Shown here one piece after another: positions 8,209 to 16,489 of a DNA stretch of 64,000 nt. Under the pieces are notes generated by a model. The model saw nothing but the letters and a program-made list of their open reading frames with translations. It was not told the origin of the DNA and did no database searches. The first letter of the stretch is position 1. Every line of letters begins with the position of its first letter. The stretch comes from Paenibacillus sabinae T27 (GTDB lineage Bacteria > Bacillota > Bacilli > Paenibacillales > Paenibacillaceae), in NCBI RefSeq assembly GCF_000612505.1, contig NZ_CP004078.1:1786001-1850000 (forward strand), in the 5' to 3' direction. A program made the position numbers and the translations under genes.

Positions 8209-10299
8209 GTGGCAATGGACCGGACTCGTGTCGCCGTCGAAATTTACGGTACTTCCTATAAATTGGTTGGAAGCAGCACTGAATATATGAAACAGGTCGC
8301 CCAATATGTGGACGAGCATATGCGGGCGATTTCCAAATCCCATAGCCGACTGGATACTCCGCGCATAGCGGTTCTTGCAGCCGTACACATGGCGGAGCAG
8401 GCGATCCAGGCGCAGGATCTCAAGAATGAAGTGAATATGCTGACCGGAGAACGCAGCCTGCTTCGCGCTGAGGTTGCCCGTCTGCTCGAGGCCCAAGGGG
8501 AGCAGGAGAAGGAGTGGGAACGGCTGAAGGCCTCGGCTCAGGAAGAGAAGCAGCGGCTGATCGCTGAGGCGGAAGAGGAGAAGCAGCAGTTGATTGCCGG
8601 AGCCGAAGAGGAGAAGCAGCGGCTGATCGCTGGAGCCGAAGAAGAACGCAAGCGGCATCTGGAGGCCGAGGAGCGGGAACGCAGCGCTCATAGCGAGAGT
8701 CTGCGGCAGGCGGAGGAGACCGCAGCGGAGGTCCGGCAGGGCCTTGAGGAAGAGCTGAAGCGTCGGGATCTGGAGCTGCAGGAGCTTCGCGAAGCGCATG
8801 CTCGCGAACAGGAAGAGAGCCGGGAGAGCTACCGGCTCCAACTGGAGCAGGCCGAGGCGCTGCGTTTGAGGCAAGTGGAAGCGCTCAGCGCCGGACACCG
8901 GGCGGAGCTGGAGGAGCTTCGGGCTTCACACATGTCGGAGCTGACGGAGATCACGGGTCGCCTGGAGCGGGAGCTTGCGGAGACGAAGGCGGCGCTCGGC
9001 AGGGAGCTGGAAGAGACGAAGAGCATTTTGACCCTTCAGCGGGAAGAAGCCACCGCGGCGCTGAACAAGGAACTGGGCCAGGAGCGGGAGTCTTTGCAGC
9101 GGGAGCTTGCCAAGAACAAGGAGCTTCGGCAGTCCTTGGGCAATCAGGAGAACCGGCACAAGCAAGCTGCGCAGGAGATGGAGAAGCATCTCGGCGAGCT
9201 GCGCGGCACGATCAGCCAGCTTCAGGCGAAGCTGCGCTCTGAAGAGGCGGGTCTGAAGGCGGAGCGGGAAGCCCGGTCTGCGCTGCAGACTCAGCATAAC
9301 GAGGCTCTTCTGCGCGAGCAGAAGCTGAGCGGCGAGCTGGAGGCGGCTACCGGTCTGGGAGACCTGCTGCAACAGGAGCTAGCGGAGCTTCGGCAGGACT
9401 ACGAGCTGTCGGCGGGCCAGGCGGAAGAACTGCGGAAGTCGCTGGGCGAGACGTCCAAGCAGCTTCACCGCACCGAAGAAGAGCTTTCGCGGATAACGAC
9501 CGAACACGGCGAGTGGGAGGCGGCGGCGGGCAAGCGGCAGGAGGAGATCGGCGAGCTCGAAGTCAGCCTGCTTGAAGCCGAGGAGAAGCTCGAAGCGGTG
9601 CAGGGAGAGCTTTACAGGCTTCGGAGCGAAGCCGAAGAGCTGTCGAAGTCGCTGGAGCGGGAAGCGGCTCTCCGGCGGGAAGCCGAGAGCTCGGCAGAGG
9701 CGCTGCGTGTCCGCAGCGAGGAGACCGAGAGCGCTCTGGCCGGTCTGCGTGAGCGACATGAGGAATTGATCATGCAGTACGATGAAGTGCTGCAAAGCGG
9801 AGAACGGCTGGAGGAACGCTGCCGTTTGCTTGAGGAGGAAGCAGGGGAAGCATCCCTTCGGCTGGAGGAGCTGTCCGAAGCGGGCAGAGAGGCGGCGGCT
9901 GCCGCCGAGCTGCAGCGCGAACAGCTAAGCGAAGCTCGAAGCTACGGCGAATCGTGGAAAGTGAGCTACGAAGAGCTGAAGCAGGCGCAGCAGACGTGGG
10001 CCGAGACGGAATCAAAGCTCCGCGAAGAAATCGAAGTCTGGCAGCAGGAGGCCCTGGAGGGCGAGCAGCTGCGTGATTCGCTTAGCCAGGAACGCAGTGA
10101 CGCGCTTCGGAAGCTTGAAGAGATCGGCGAAAGCTACGAGCTTGTCCAGGGGCAGCTGCGGCTGCTGCAGGCCGAATTCAACATCCGGCAGAACGAGCTG
10201 GATCGTGTTGCGCAGGAGCATCAGAAGCTTCAGGCTGAATATGCGAAGCTGCAAAATGAGTATAATGAATGGATTCAGCTCATCGAACAGGATAGTTGA
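8209..10299 (+). CDS. zapA: ZapA-like cell division protein with very long coiled-coil extension
   Basis: The first 85 or so residues match ZapA, the small protein that cross-links FtsZ filaments: VAVEIYGTSYKLVGSS, then a region with DTPRIAVLAAVHMAEQ. ZapA is normally 85-100 aa, but this frame continues for about 610 residues of almost unbroken E/K/Q/L/A/R heptads with no stop, for 696 aa in total. GTG start (8209) with AAAGGAGGG at 8194-8202; an ATG at 8215 is an alternative. The position after pheST and before mutS2 matches zapA in Bacillus. The extension contains short tandem repeats (EEKQRLIAGAE-type, about 117-150). A role as a division-ring cross-linker of extended reach is inference. 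Confidence 0.85.
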   Translation: MAMDRTRVAVEIYGTSYKLVGSSTEYMKQVAQYVDEHMRAISKSHSRLDTPRIAVLAAVHMAEQAIQAQDLKNEVNMLTGERSLLRAEVARLLEAQGEQEKEWERLKASAQEEKQRLIAEAEEEKQQLIAGAEEEKQRLIAGAEEERKRHLEAEERERSAHSESLRQAEETAAEVRQGLEEELKRRDLELQELREAHAREQEESRESYRLQLEQAEALRLRQVEALSAGHRAELEELRASHMSELTEITGRLERELAETKAALGRELEETKSILTLQREEATAALNKELGQERESLQRELAKNKELRQSLGNQENRHKQAAQEMEKHLGELRGTISQLQAKLRSEEAGLKAEREARSALQTQHNEALLREQKLSGELEAATGLGDLLQQELAELRQDYELSAGQAEELRKSLGETSKQLHRTEEELSRITTEHGEWEAAAGKRQEEIGELEVSLLEAEEKLEAVQGELYRLRSEAEELSKSLEREAALRREAESSAEALRVRSEETESALAGLRERHEELIMQYDEVLQSGERLEERCRLLEEEAGEASLRLEELSEAGREAAAAAELQREQLSEARSYGESWKVSYEELKQAQQTWAETESKLREEIEVWQQEALEGEQLRDSLSQERSDALRKLEEIGESYELVQGQLRLLQAEFNIRQNELDRVAQEHQKLQAEYAKLQNEYNEWIQLIEQDS

Positions 10300-10365
10300 A
10301 CCTAACCGCACAAGAAGAAACGGCGGACAGCGACCGTGCAGGCCGCGACTGCGTTTCTTGCATTT

Positions 10366-10404
10366 AAAGGGCAGCCCCGAAAGTTTGGGGCTGCCCTTTA
10401 CCTT
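10366..10404. terminator. Bidirectional terminator
   Basis: AAAGGGCAGCCCC (10366-10378) is perfectly complementary to GGGGCTGCCCTTT (10387-10399), between the zapA-like gene and the converging lipoprotein gene. Confidence 0.9.
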
Positions 10405-10414
10405 TTTGACGAAT

Positions 10415-10810
10415 CTATTCCACGATGAGATCGGCGCTCATTTGGCTGTGACCGGAGCCGCAAAATACCGAGCAGGTCATCTTGAATGTCCCCGCTTGTT
10501 CGGGAACGATTACCTGTGAAAGATGTTTGCCGCTCAATTGAAGCTCAAGCTCCGGAACCAGAATGCCGTGATTGCCGCTTGCGTTCTCGAGTGTAATTTT
10601 GACGGGAACCCCTTTTTTCAGATGGTACTCTTTTTGGTCAAAGCGGAAATTGGTTGCCTTGATGACGATTTCCTCCTGCGCCGAAGCCGTGACGGCCGTA
10701 CTTCCGGTCCCGCTGTCCGCGGTGTTCCCGCCGTTGCCCGATTTCCCGCAGCCACTGACGAGAGTAAGCAAAAGAGTGATGGATGTCAGGTACAATGCCG
10801 TTTTTTTCAT
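10415..10810 (-). CDS. Lipoprotein with a Cu(A)-type cupredoxin domain
   Basis: 131 aa from the ATG at 10810, chosen because AGGAGGG lies just upstream. Upstream in-frame starts exist but have no such site. A signal peptide ends in the lipobox LVSGC, so the protein should be anchored on the outer face of the membrane. The cupredoxin domain (about 50-131) carries a complete Cu(A)-like ligand set: His in GNHGILVPEL, then C-x3-C-G-x2-H-x2-M as CSVFCGSGHSQM, the spacing found in cytochrome oxidase subunit II. The two membrane helices of subunit II are absent. It may carry electrons or deliver copper to an oxidase; no oxidase gene is nearby. Its 5' leader is a repeated element. Confidence 0.85.
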   Translation of the reverse strand: MKKTALYLTSITLLLTLVSGCGKSGNGGNTADSGTGSTAVTASAQEEIVIKATNFRFDQKEYHLKKGVPVKITLENASGNHGILVPELELQLSGKHLSQVIVPEQAGTFKMTCSVFCGSGHSQMSADLIVE

Positions 10811-10824
10811 ATGAACCCTCCTAA

Positions 10825-10938
10825 AAGTTTTGCGAAGATAATGCATCAAGACTGGACTACAGCAAAACTCGCATCGGAAGCATACGCTTAAGTTTTGCGA
10901 AGATTATGGTTCAGGGCAAGACTACAGCAAAACTCGCA
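10825..10938 (-). repeat. Tandem hairpin repeat in the lipoprotein leader
   Basis: Two 49-bp copies (10825-10873 and 10890-10938), 42 of 49 identical. Each is bounded by the inverted arms AGTTTTGC and GCAAAACT; the differences fall in the loop. Copies are 65 bases apart. Read on the - strand, the last GCAAAACTTTT runs directly into the AGGAGG of the downstream gene. A related element is present at 18651-18731. Confidence 0.85.
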
Positions 10939-11059
10939 CAAAAAGAGCATATGCCTGATTTTACAATGATAACGCTTCCGGGCAAAGAAAGTGGTACAAC
11001 CGGCCTCGCAAGCTAAATCAGGAATCTAAAAACCGGATGCAAAAGCGATTCAAATTTAT

Positions 11060-11096
11060 TATAATGAAAAGCATTATACCGCGCATATATTATAAT
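11060..11096 (+). promoter_or_regulatory. Two candidate -10 boxes upstream of the GGDEF gene
   Basis: TATAAT occurs at 11060-11065 and 11091-11096 in an AT-rich stretch before the gene at 11144. No strong -35 was found for either. Confidence 0.4.
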
Positions 11097-11143
11097 ACAA
11101 AGGTTAAAAGTAGGGGATTGTCATTAGTGGAGCAGCTGTTTTA

Positions 11144-12244
11144 ATGAACACGGAAGTCTGGCACCGAAAGATATTAAATTTGTATTGGACGCTGATAGCG
11201 ATTACTTTAGTTGGGCAAATGGTCTATGCGATTGGCGGCTTGAAGCTGGCGCCCGATACCACCGTTCCGGAGCAGATCGGTTATTTTATACTCCCTTGCA
11301 GCCTGTTTATGCTGCTGATTATGATCGTGGCGGAAGTGTGGCTGCGGGCCGAATTCAGATTTCAGAAGCAAATAGTGATCGGCTGCGGATTGTTGGTGTC
11401 TTATCTGCTGTACTTTATAGTCGAACCGTATATCGACGGCGCCCAGATGGCATTGATGATACCGGTCATGGCCTCGCTTGTGTATTTTGACCTCAGGATG
11501 CTGTTTGCGCTTGGAGGGCTTAATCTCTTGATGTACGCCGGCATTTACTTCGGGCTGGAGCGAAGACTGCTGGAGAAACCGCTGCTTGAATTTTTGATGG
11601 TGGAAAGTATATTTATTGTGTTTGTCGTGATGGCGCGGGGGGTTATCGTGAGAGCGTACGAAACGAGCCAATACCTGGAGCAAGTGACCAAATCGGAGCA
11701 GGGGCTTCTGGTCGAACGGGCGCTTTCGGACAAGCTGCTCAAGATCGATGCGCTTACGGGGCTTTACAATCATAAGACCTTTCATGAATATCTGGATTCA
11801 CTGCTGGAGCAAAGCGAGAAGAACGGGCTGCAGCTGCAGCTTGCGCTGTTTGATATCGACAATTTCAAGCAGGTGAACGATACCTACGGACACTGGATTG
11901 GAGATATTGTGCTGAAAGAGGTCGCGGCGAAGATTGGCGGAACGATCAGCCTCAACGATTTTGCCGCCAGGTACGGAGGCGAGGAGTTCGCGGTCATCTT
12001 TACGGATAAAAGCCTGGAGGACGCTTTGGTGCTGGCCGAAGCGCTCCGGTCCGGCATATCGGAAATGGAGCATCCTTATGCGGGAGGCAAACCGATTACT
12101 GTTAGCATCGGCCTTTGCCCTTACCGGGCAGGAGACGGTAAAGAGCTGCTGTTTCGCAGAACGGACGAGGCCCTCTACCAGGCTAAGCGCAGCGGTAAAA
12201 ACCGGGTAATCACCGCCGGTGAACATCGGCTTGTGCCGGTCTGA
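11144..12244 (+). CDS. Integral membrane diguanylate cyclase (GGEEF)
   Basis: 366 aa. About five or six hydrophobic helices fill residues 12-170, then a linker helix leads into a GGDEF domain from about 198 (LLKIDALTGLYNHKTFHEYL). The active-site signature is GGEEF at 278-282, a functional variant. The I-site position reads SLND, lacking the arginine, so classical feedback inhibition is doubtful. The start at 11144 has only a weak ribosome binding site (GTGGAG). It interrupts the usual zapA-mutS2 neighbourhood together with two other genes. The sensory input of the membrane part is unknown. Confidence 0.9.
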   Translation: MNTEVWHRKILNLYWTLIAITLVGQMVYAIGGLKLAPDTTVPEQIGYFILPCSLFMLLIMIVAEVWLRAEFRFQKQIVIGCGLLVSYLLYFIVEPYIDGAQMALMIPVMASLVYFDLRMLFALGGLNLLMYAGIYFGLERRLLEKPLLEFLMVESIFIVFVVMARGVIVRAYETSQYLEQVTKSEQGLLVERALSDKLLKIDALTGLYNHKTFHEYLDSLLEQSEKNGLQLQLALFDIDNFKQVNDTYGHWIGDIVLKEVAAKIGGTISLNDFAARYGGEEFAVIFTDKSLEDALVLAEALRSGISEMEHPYAGGKPITVSIGLCPYRAGDGKELLFRRTDEALYQAKRSGKNRVITAGEHRLVPV

Positions 12245-12259
12245 TTCATAACCTAAGAT

Positions 12260-12351
12260 AGCCGTCCCTTCACTAATGTGCAGGGGACGGCTTCTTTGTG
12301 GAAATATCAGAAAGGATAAGCTTCGCGCTTATCCTTAACCTGATATTTTTA
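12260..12351. terminator. Two successive stem-loops between convergent genes
   Basis: First hairpin: AGCCGTCCC (12260-12268) with GGGACGGCT (12284-12292). Second, longer: AAATATCAG plus AAGGATAAGC (12302-12321) pairs with GCTTATCCTT (12327-12336) and CTGATATTT (12340-12348), ending in T's. Together they can stop transcription from both sides. Confidence 0.75.
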
Positions 12352-12422
12352 CGAGAAACGGATGCCTTCCTCTTCCAGAGGACGGCGGCGAAGCCGTTTC
12401 TTCTTAGCTGCGCGGCTTCCTG

Positions 12423-12770
12423 TTATTTGCCGGCTTCGAACGGCGTCGAGACAGGCAGGAACAGGTCAATAATCCCGATGACCAGTGCCGCGAGGATTGC
12501 GCCGATGATGGACACGCTAACTCCGGCGACAATGAACTGCGCAAGCCAGATGACCAGGGCGCTCACCAGAAACCCTACAATACCGCGCCCGAACGGCGTT
12601 GTTTTGCGCCCGAAGATGCCTTCGGCGATCCACCCCAGCAGAGCGATCACCAAAGCAAGCATAAGGGCGCTCCAGAATCCGCCGATGCTGAAGTTTGGCA
12701 CAATCCAGCCAACCACGAGAAGAACCAGCGCGGAAACGATAAAGCGGACTACATGACCTAAAAACCTCAC
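12423..12770 (-). CDS. Small four-helix membrane protein (YvlD/phage-holin-like, PF04020 type)
   Basis: 115 aa from the GTG at 12770, chosen because AAAGGAGG precedes it by 8 bases. Four hydrophobic segments span nearly the whole protein (VVRFIVSALVLLVVGWIV, WSALMLALVIALLGWIAE, GIVGFLVSALVIWLAQFIV, IIGAILAALVIGIIDLFL). The family is widespread in Firmicutes and sometimes linked to envelope stress; its biochemical role is not established. It is divergent from mutS2. Confidence 0.8.
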   Translation of the reverse strand: MRFLGHVVRFIVSALVLLVVGWIVPNFSIGGFWSALMLALVIALLGWIAEGIFGRKTTPFGRGIVGFLVSALVIWLAQFIVAGVSVSIIGAILAALVIGIIDLFLPVSTPFEAGK

Positions 12771-12923
12771 TGTACAAGCCTCCTTTGCTTCAAGCTTAAG
12801 GATACGTGCAATCGTTATTGTACACAGAATCATTCTCCGTTATGTTGGAAGGCAGCACCCAAATAGCGGAAATGCTCCATATTCGGTATAATGATTTCTA
12901 TATGAAGGGAGCTGTGACCGTAA

Positions 12924-15293
12924 TTGGACGACAAGATATTGCATACGCTTGAATATCGAAAGATTTTAAATAAATTGGTGCAGTATACACAAACCCCGAT
13001 GGGAGAAGCAATGGCTGAAACCCTCAGGCCATCGGGCGATTTTGAAGCCGTCAAGCTGCTGCTGCAGGCAACGGATGAAGGGGCAACGGTCGACCGCTTG
13101 AAGGGAATCCCTTCCTTCGGAGGCATTACCGACATTAAATCGGCGCTGAAACGGGCCTTCATCGGCGGAATGCTTGGCACGCACGAGCTTCTGGCCGTCG
13201 GCAACACGATTGGCGGCGGGCGCCGGGTCAAGCGCTTCCTTGCGGCCATGCATGAAGAAGAGCAGATTCCGATGCTCTTCGATCTAAGCGATTTGATCTC
13301 GGAGCAGAAGCCTGTCGAGGACGCGATTCGCTCTGCCATCGACGAGAATGCGGATGTGCTTGATTCCGCAAGCCCCGAGCTGTCCGCCATCCGCAGAGAA
13401 TTGCGAAACGGCGAGACCAGAATCCGCGAGAAGCTGGATTCGATGATTCGCTCCTCCTCCGTAGCCAAGATGCTGCAGGACCAGCTCGTTACGATCCGCG
13501 GCGACCGGTTCGTTATTCCGGTTAAGGCGGAATACCGCTCGCACTTCGGCGGCATCGTTCACGACCAGTCGGGCTCGGGGGCGACGCTGTTCATCGAGCC
13601 GGAATCAATTGTCGCGATGAACAACAAGCTTCGAGAGACGAGACTGCGAGAGGAGCGGGAAATCGAAATCATCCTGCGTAAGCTGACCGCCCTTGTCGGA
13701 GAAATTGCCGAGGAGACCGCTTATGATGTCGATATTCTCGGCCAGCTTGACTTTATATTCGCCAAAGCCCGTCTGGCCAGAGAAATGAAAGCGTCCAGGC
13801 CGCGGATGAACGACCGCGGCTACTTGAAGCTGCGCAAAGGAAGACATCCGCTGATTCCGGCGGAGTCCGTCGTTCCTCTGGATGCGGAGCTTGGCAATCA
13901 GTACAGCTCCATTATTGTGACTGGCCCGAATACGGGCGGCAAGACCGTTACACTGAAGACCATTGGGCTGCTCAGCCTGATGTCGATGTCCGGACTCTTT
14001 ATTCCGGCCGAAGAAGGCAGCCAAATGTGCGTGTTCGACGGCATATTCGCTGACATCGGAGATGAACAGAGCATAGAGCAGAGTCTGAGCACATTCTCGA
14101 GCCATATGACCAATATTATATCCATCCTCAAGCGGATGACTACCAAAAGCCTGGTTCTACTCGACGAAGTCGGCGCGGGTACGGACCCGGCGGAAGGCTC
14201 CGCACTGGCCATTGCCATATTGGAGCATATCCACCGGACGGGCTGCCGGATGGTGGCGACGACGCACTACAGCGAGCTTAAAGCTTACGCCTACGAACGT
14301 AACGGCGTCATCAACGCCAGCATGGAATTTGACGTGCAGAGCCTTCGTCCGACGTACCGCCTGCTGATCGGCGTTCCCGGCCGAAGCAACGCCTTCGCAA
14401 TTGCCGAGCGCCTGGGACTGCCGGAGGCCATTCTGGAGCATGCTCGGGGCGAGGTCAAGGAAGAGGATCTGCGCGTCGAGCATATGATCGCCTCCCTGGA
14501 AGAGAACCGGCTAGGCGCGGAGAACGAGCGCGAACGGGCCGAGATGCTGCGGCGCGAAGCGGAAGAGCTGCGCGGCAGACAGCGCCAGGAGCTGGAGAAG
14601 CTTGAGAACCAGCGGGACAAATGGCTGGATAAGGCAGAGAAGGAAGCCGCAGCGATTGTCGACAAGGCCCGTAAGGAAGCCGAACAGATTATCGGCGATT
14701 TGCGGCGCCTGGCTCTGGAGGAAGGGGCGTCGGTCAAGGAGCATAAGCTGATTGAAGCCCGGCGGCGGCTCGATGAAGCGCAGCCTTCGCCGCGTAAGAA
14801 GGAGCCTGCGCGCAGCACGAAGAACAAGCCGGCGCGACAAATCGGCCCTGGAGATGAAGTGGCTGTAAACAGCCTGAATCAGAAGGGACATGTCGTCGAG
14901 CTGAGCGGAAGCAAAGAAGCCGTCGTACAGCTCGGCATTATGAAAATGAAGGTGCGGCTGGACGACCTGGAGCTGCTGTCTTCCGCGAAGCCTTCTGCGC
15001 CCCAGCCGCTTCGCCAGGCCACGACCTTGAAGCGCACCCGGGATGAAAATACCCGCAGCGAGCTCGATTTGCGGGGAGCGAATCTGGAGGAGGCGCTGAT
15101 CGACACGGACCGTTTCATTGATGAAGCGTTCCTTGGCAACCTTGGACAAATTTATATCATCCACGGCAAAGGAACCGGTGTCCTGCGTTCGGGAATCCAG
15201 GAATATTTGCGCAAACACAAGCATGTTAAGAGCTACCGTCTCGGCAACTACAATGAAGGCGGAGCGGGCGTAACGGTTGCCGAGCTGAAATAG
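12924..15293 (+). CDS. mutS2: MutS2 ATPase with Smr endonuclease domain
   Basis: 789 aa. In Bacillales this MutS paralogue limits recombination and has also been linked to rescue of collided ribosomes. The core domain (about 1-320) leads to the ATPase: Walker A GPNTGGKT at about 334 and Walker B LVLLDEVGAGTDP at about 408-420. A long coiled coil (about 515-620) follows, then a KOW-like segment and a C-terminal Smr domain (about 712-789: LDLRG, IIHGKGTGVLRSG). TTG start at 12924 with a GAAGGGAG-like site; a -10 TATAAT lies at 12887-12892. Confidence 0.97.
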   Translation: MDDKILHTLEYRKILNKLVQYTQTPMGEAMAETLRPSGDFEAVKLLLQATDEGATVDRLKGIPSFGGITDIKSALKRAFIGGMLGTHELLAVGNTIGGGRRVKRFLAAMHEEEQIPMLFDLSDLISEQKPVEDAIRSAIDENADVLDSASPELSAIRRELRNGETRIREKLDSMIRSSSVAKMLQDQLVTIRGDRFVIPVKAEYRSHFGGIVHDQSGSGATLFIEPESIVAMNNKLRETRLREEREIEIILRKLTALVGEIAEETAYDVDILGQLDFIFAKARLAREMKASRPRMNDRGYLKLRKGRHPLIPAESVVPLDAELGNQYSSIIVTGPNTGGKTVTLKTIGLLSLMSMSGLFIPAEEGSQMCVFDGIFADIGDEQSIEQSLSTFSSHMTNIISILKRMTTKSLVLLDEVGAGTDPAEGSALAIAILEHIHRTGCRMVATTHYSELKAYAYERNGVINASMEFDVQSLRPTYRLLIGVPGRSNAFAIAERLGLPEAILEHARGEVKEEDLRVEHMIASLEENRLGAENERERAEMLRREAEELRGRQRQELEKLENQRDKWLDKAEKEAAAIVDKARKEAEQIIGDLRRLALEEGASVKEHKLIEARRRLDEAQPSPRKKEPARSTKNKPARQIGPGDEVAVNSLNQKGHVVELSGSKEAVVQLGIMKMKVRLDDLELLSSAKPSAPQPLRQATTLKRTRDENTRSELDLRGANLEEALIDTDRFIDEAFLGNLGQIYIIHGKGTGVLRSGIQEYLRKHKHVKSYRLGNYNEGGAGVTVAELK

Positions 15294-15324
15294 CGGCGTT
15301 TCCGGCGGAAAGAAGGAGGAACCC

Positions 15325-15744
15325 ATGGAACACACAATCGATGCTTTGCTGAATCATCCGCTGGGAAGCGTGCTCGGCTACTTTGCGGTCGCCATACTGG
15401 AGCTGGTTGTCTTTTTGTCCATATTTGAAATGGTGACGAAATACAACTGCTGGGAAGAAATCCGAAAGGGCAACGTGGCGGCTTCAATGGCAACCGGCGG
15501 CAAAATATTCGGCATCTGCAATGTGCTCCGCTTCAGCATTCAGGCGCAGGCCTCGATTTATGACACGATGAAATGGTCCCTCATCGGTTTCGTTCTCCTT
15601 CTGCTCGCCTATTTTATGTTTGAATTTCTGACGCCCGTCTTCTCGATTGACAAGGAGATTGCGGCGGATAACCGGGCGGTTGGACTTACGGCGATGCTTA
15701 TTTCCGTGTCGTTGTCCTATGTCATCGGGGCCTCGATTTTGTAA
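15325..15744 (+). CDS. DUF350 family membrane protein
   Basis: 139 aa with four hydrophobic helices and the polar FEMVTKYNCWEEIRKGN loop typical of DUF350 (YjfL-like) proteins. Ribosome binding site AAGGAGGA. It starts 32 bases after mutS2 and may be co-transcribed with it. Function in the family is unknown. Confidence 0.8.
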   Translation: MEHTIDALLNHPLGSVLGYFAVAILELVVFLSIFEMVTKYNCWEEIRKGNVAASMATGGKIFGICNVLRFSIQAQASIYDTMKWSLIGFVLLLLAYFMFEFLTPVFSIDKEIAADNRAVGLTAMLISVSLSYVIGASIL

Positions 15745-15782
15745 AGAACGATTCAGGCGCGAGAAGGAGACTTGAGGGCGGC

Positions 15783-15863
15783 ATGAAAATTCTGGTGCGC
15801 GTACTGTTTGTTTCGGCGGTTCTTTTTTTGGCGGCCGGAATTATCTACTTAATGATGAAATGA
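15783..15863 (+). CDS. 26-residue single-helix membrane peptide
   Basis: Starts at ATG 15783 after GAAGGAGA and encodes MKILVRVLFVSAVLFLAAGI followed by IYLMMK, a basic N-terminus plus one membrane helix. It lies between the DUF350 gene and the zinc-ribbon gene, whose ribosome binding site begins right after its stop. Spacing and Shine-Dalgarno quality argue that it is translated; function unknown. Confidence 0.5.
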   Translation: MKILVRVLFVSAVLFLAAGIIYLMMK

Positions 15864-15880
15864 TGAAGGAGACTGGAGAG

Positions 15881-16414
15881 ATGGATACAACTGTGTGCCC
15901 TTGGTGCCATACGGAAATCGTATGGGATGAGGAACTTGGACCGGAGAAAACCTGCCCGCATTGCGGCAACGAACTGAGCGCTTACCGAACGGTCAACATC
16001 AGCGGCGAGGATCTGGAGGATGAGGAAGACGACGACGAGCATGAGCATGAACATGGGGACGGGGATTTATGGGGAGAAGACGGACAGGACGGCATTGTTC
16101 CCGTCTACAACCTGCTTGACAGCTATCGTGACGCCTACGATCTGGAGCGCTATGACAGCACTGTGGCAGCCATTCTGGATGAGCAGTCCGAGGTACCGGA
16201 ATGTCCGCAGTGCCATGAGTATATGCTGCTGGCCGGTACCACTCTGGTAAAAGAGTTCAACGCTGCGGTGCCCGCAGCTGTCGGCGTACCGCTGCTAAAG
16301 GCACCTTTTTCCCTGAATATGTACGTCTGTCCGTCATGCTTCCAGGTTCAGCACAGCCTGGCGGAAGAAGACCGCAAGCAGTGGGTCCGGGGTATCGGCG
16401 GCCTCCGGAAATAA
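15881..16414 (+). CDS. Zinc-ribbon protein with acidic/histidine-rich segment
   Basis: 177 aa from ATG 15881, which AAGGAGA precedes by 8 bases. Four CxxC pairs are visible: CPWC (6-9), CPHC (25-28), CPQC (about 107-110) and CPSC (about 149-152), enough for two zinc ribbons. Residues about 45-65 are very acidic with alternating His (DDDEHEHEHGDGD), a plausible metal-binding stretch. It follows a small membrane peptide by 17 bases. I do not recognise a named family; a metal-binding or nucleic-acid role is only a guess. Confidence 0.75.
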   Translation: MDTTVCPWCHTEIVWDEELGPEKTCPHCGNELSAYRTVNISGEDLEDEEDDDEHEHEHGDGDLWGEDGQDGIVPVYNLLDSYRDAYDLERYDSTVAAILDEQSEVPECPQCHEYMLLAGTTLVKEFNAAVPAAVGVPLLKAPFSLNMYVCPSCFQVQHSLAEEDRKQWVRGIGGLRK

Positions 16415-16489
16415 ATTCCCGCCGGTAAGAATCCCTTCGTTTGGGGCATGCTATCAAAGGCATGTCTCAAAGGGTAAGGGGGGAGCATC

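Noticed and set aside
10825..10938. Two repeat units considered as a CRISPR remnant
   Set aside because: Only two units, differing mostly within the loop, with conserved hairpin arms and no spacer pattern or cas gene.
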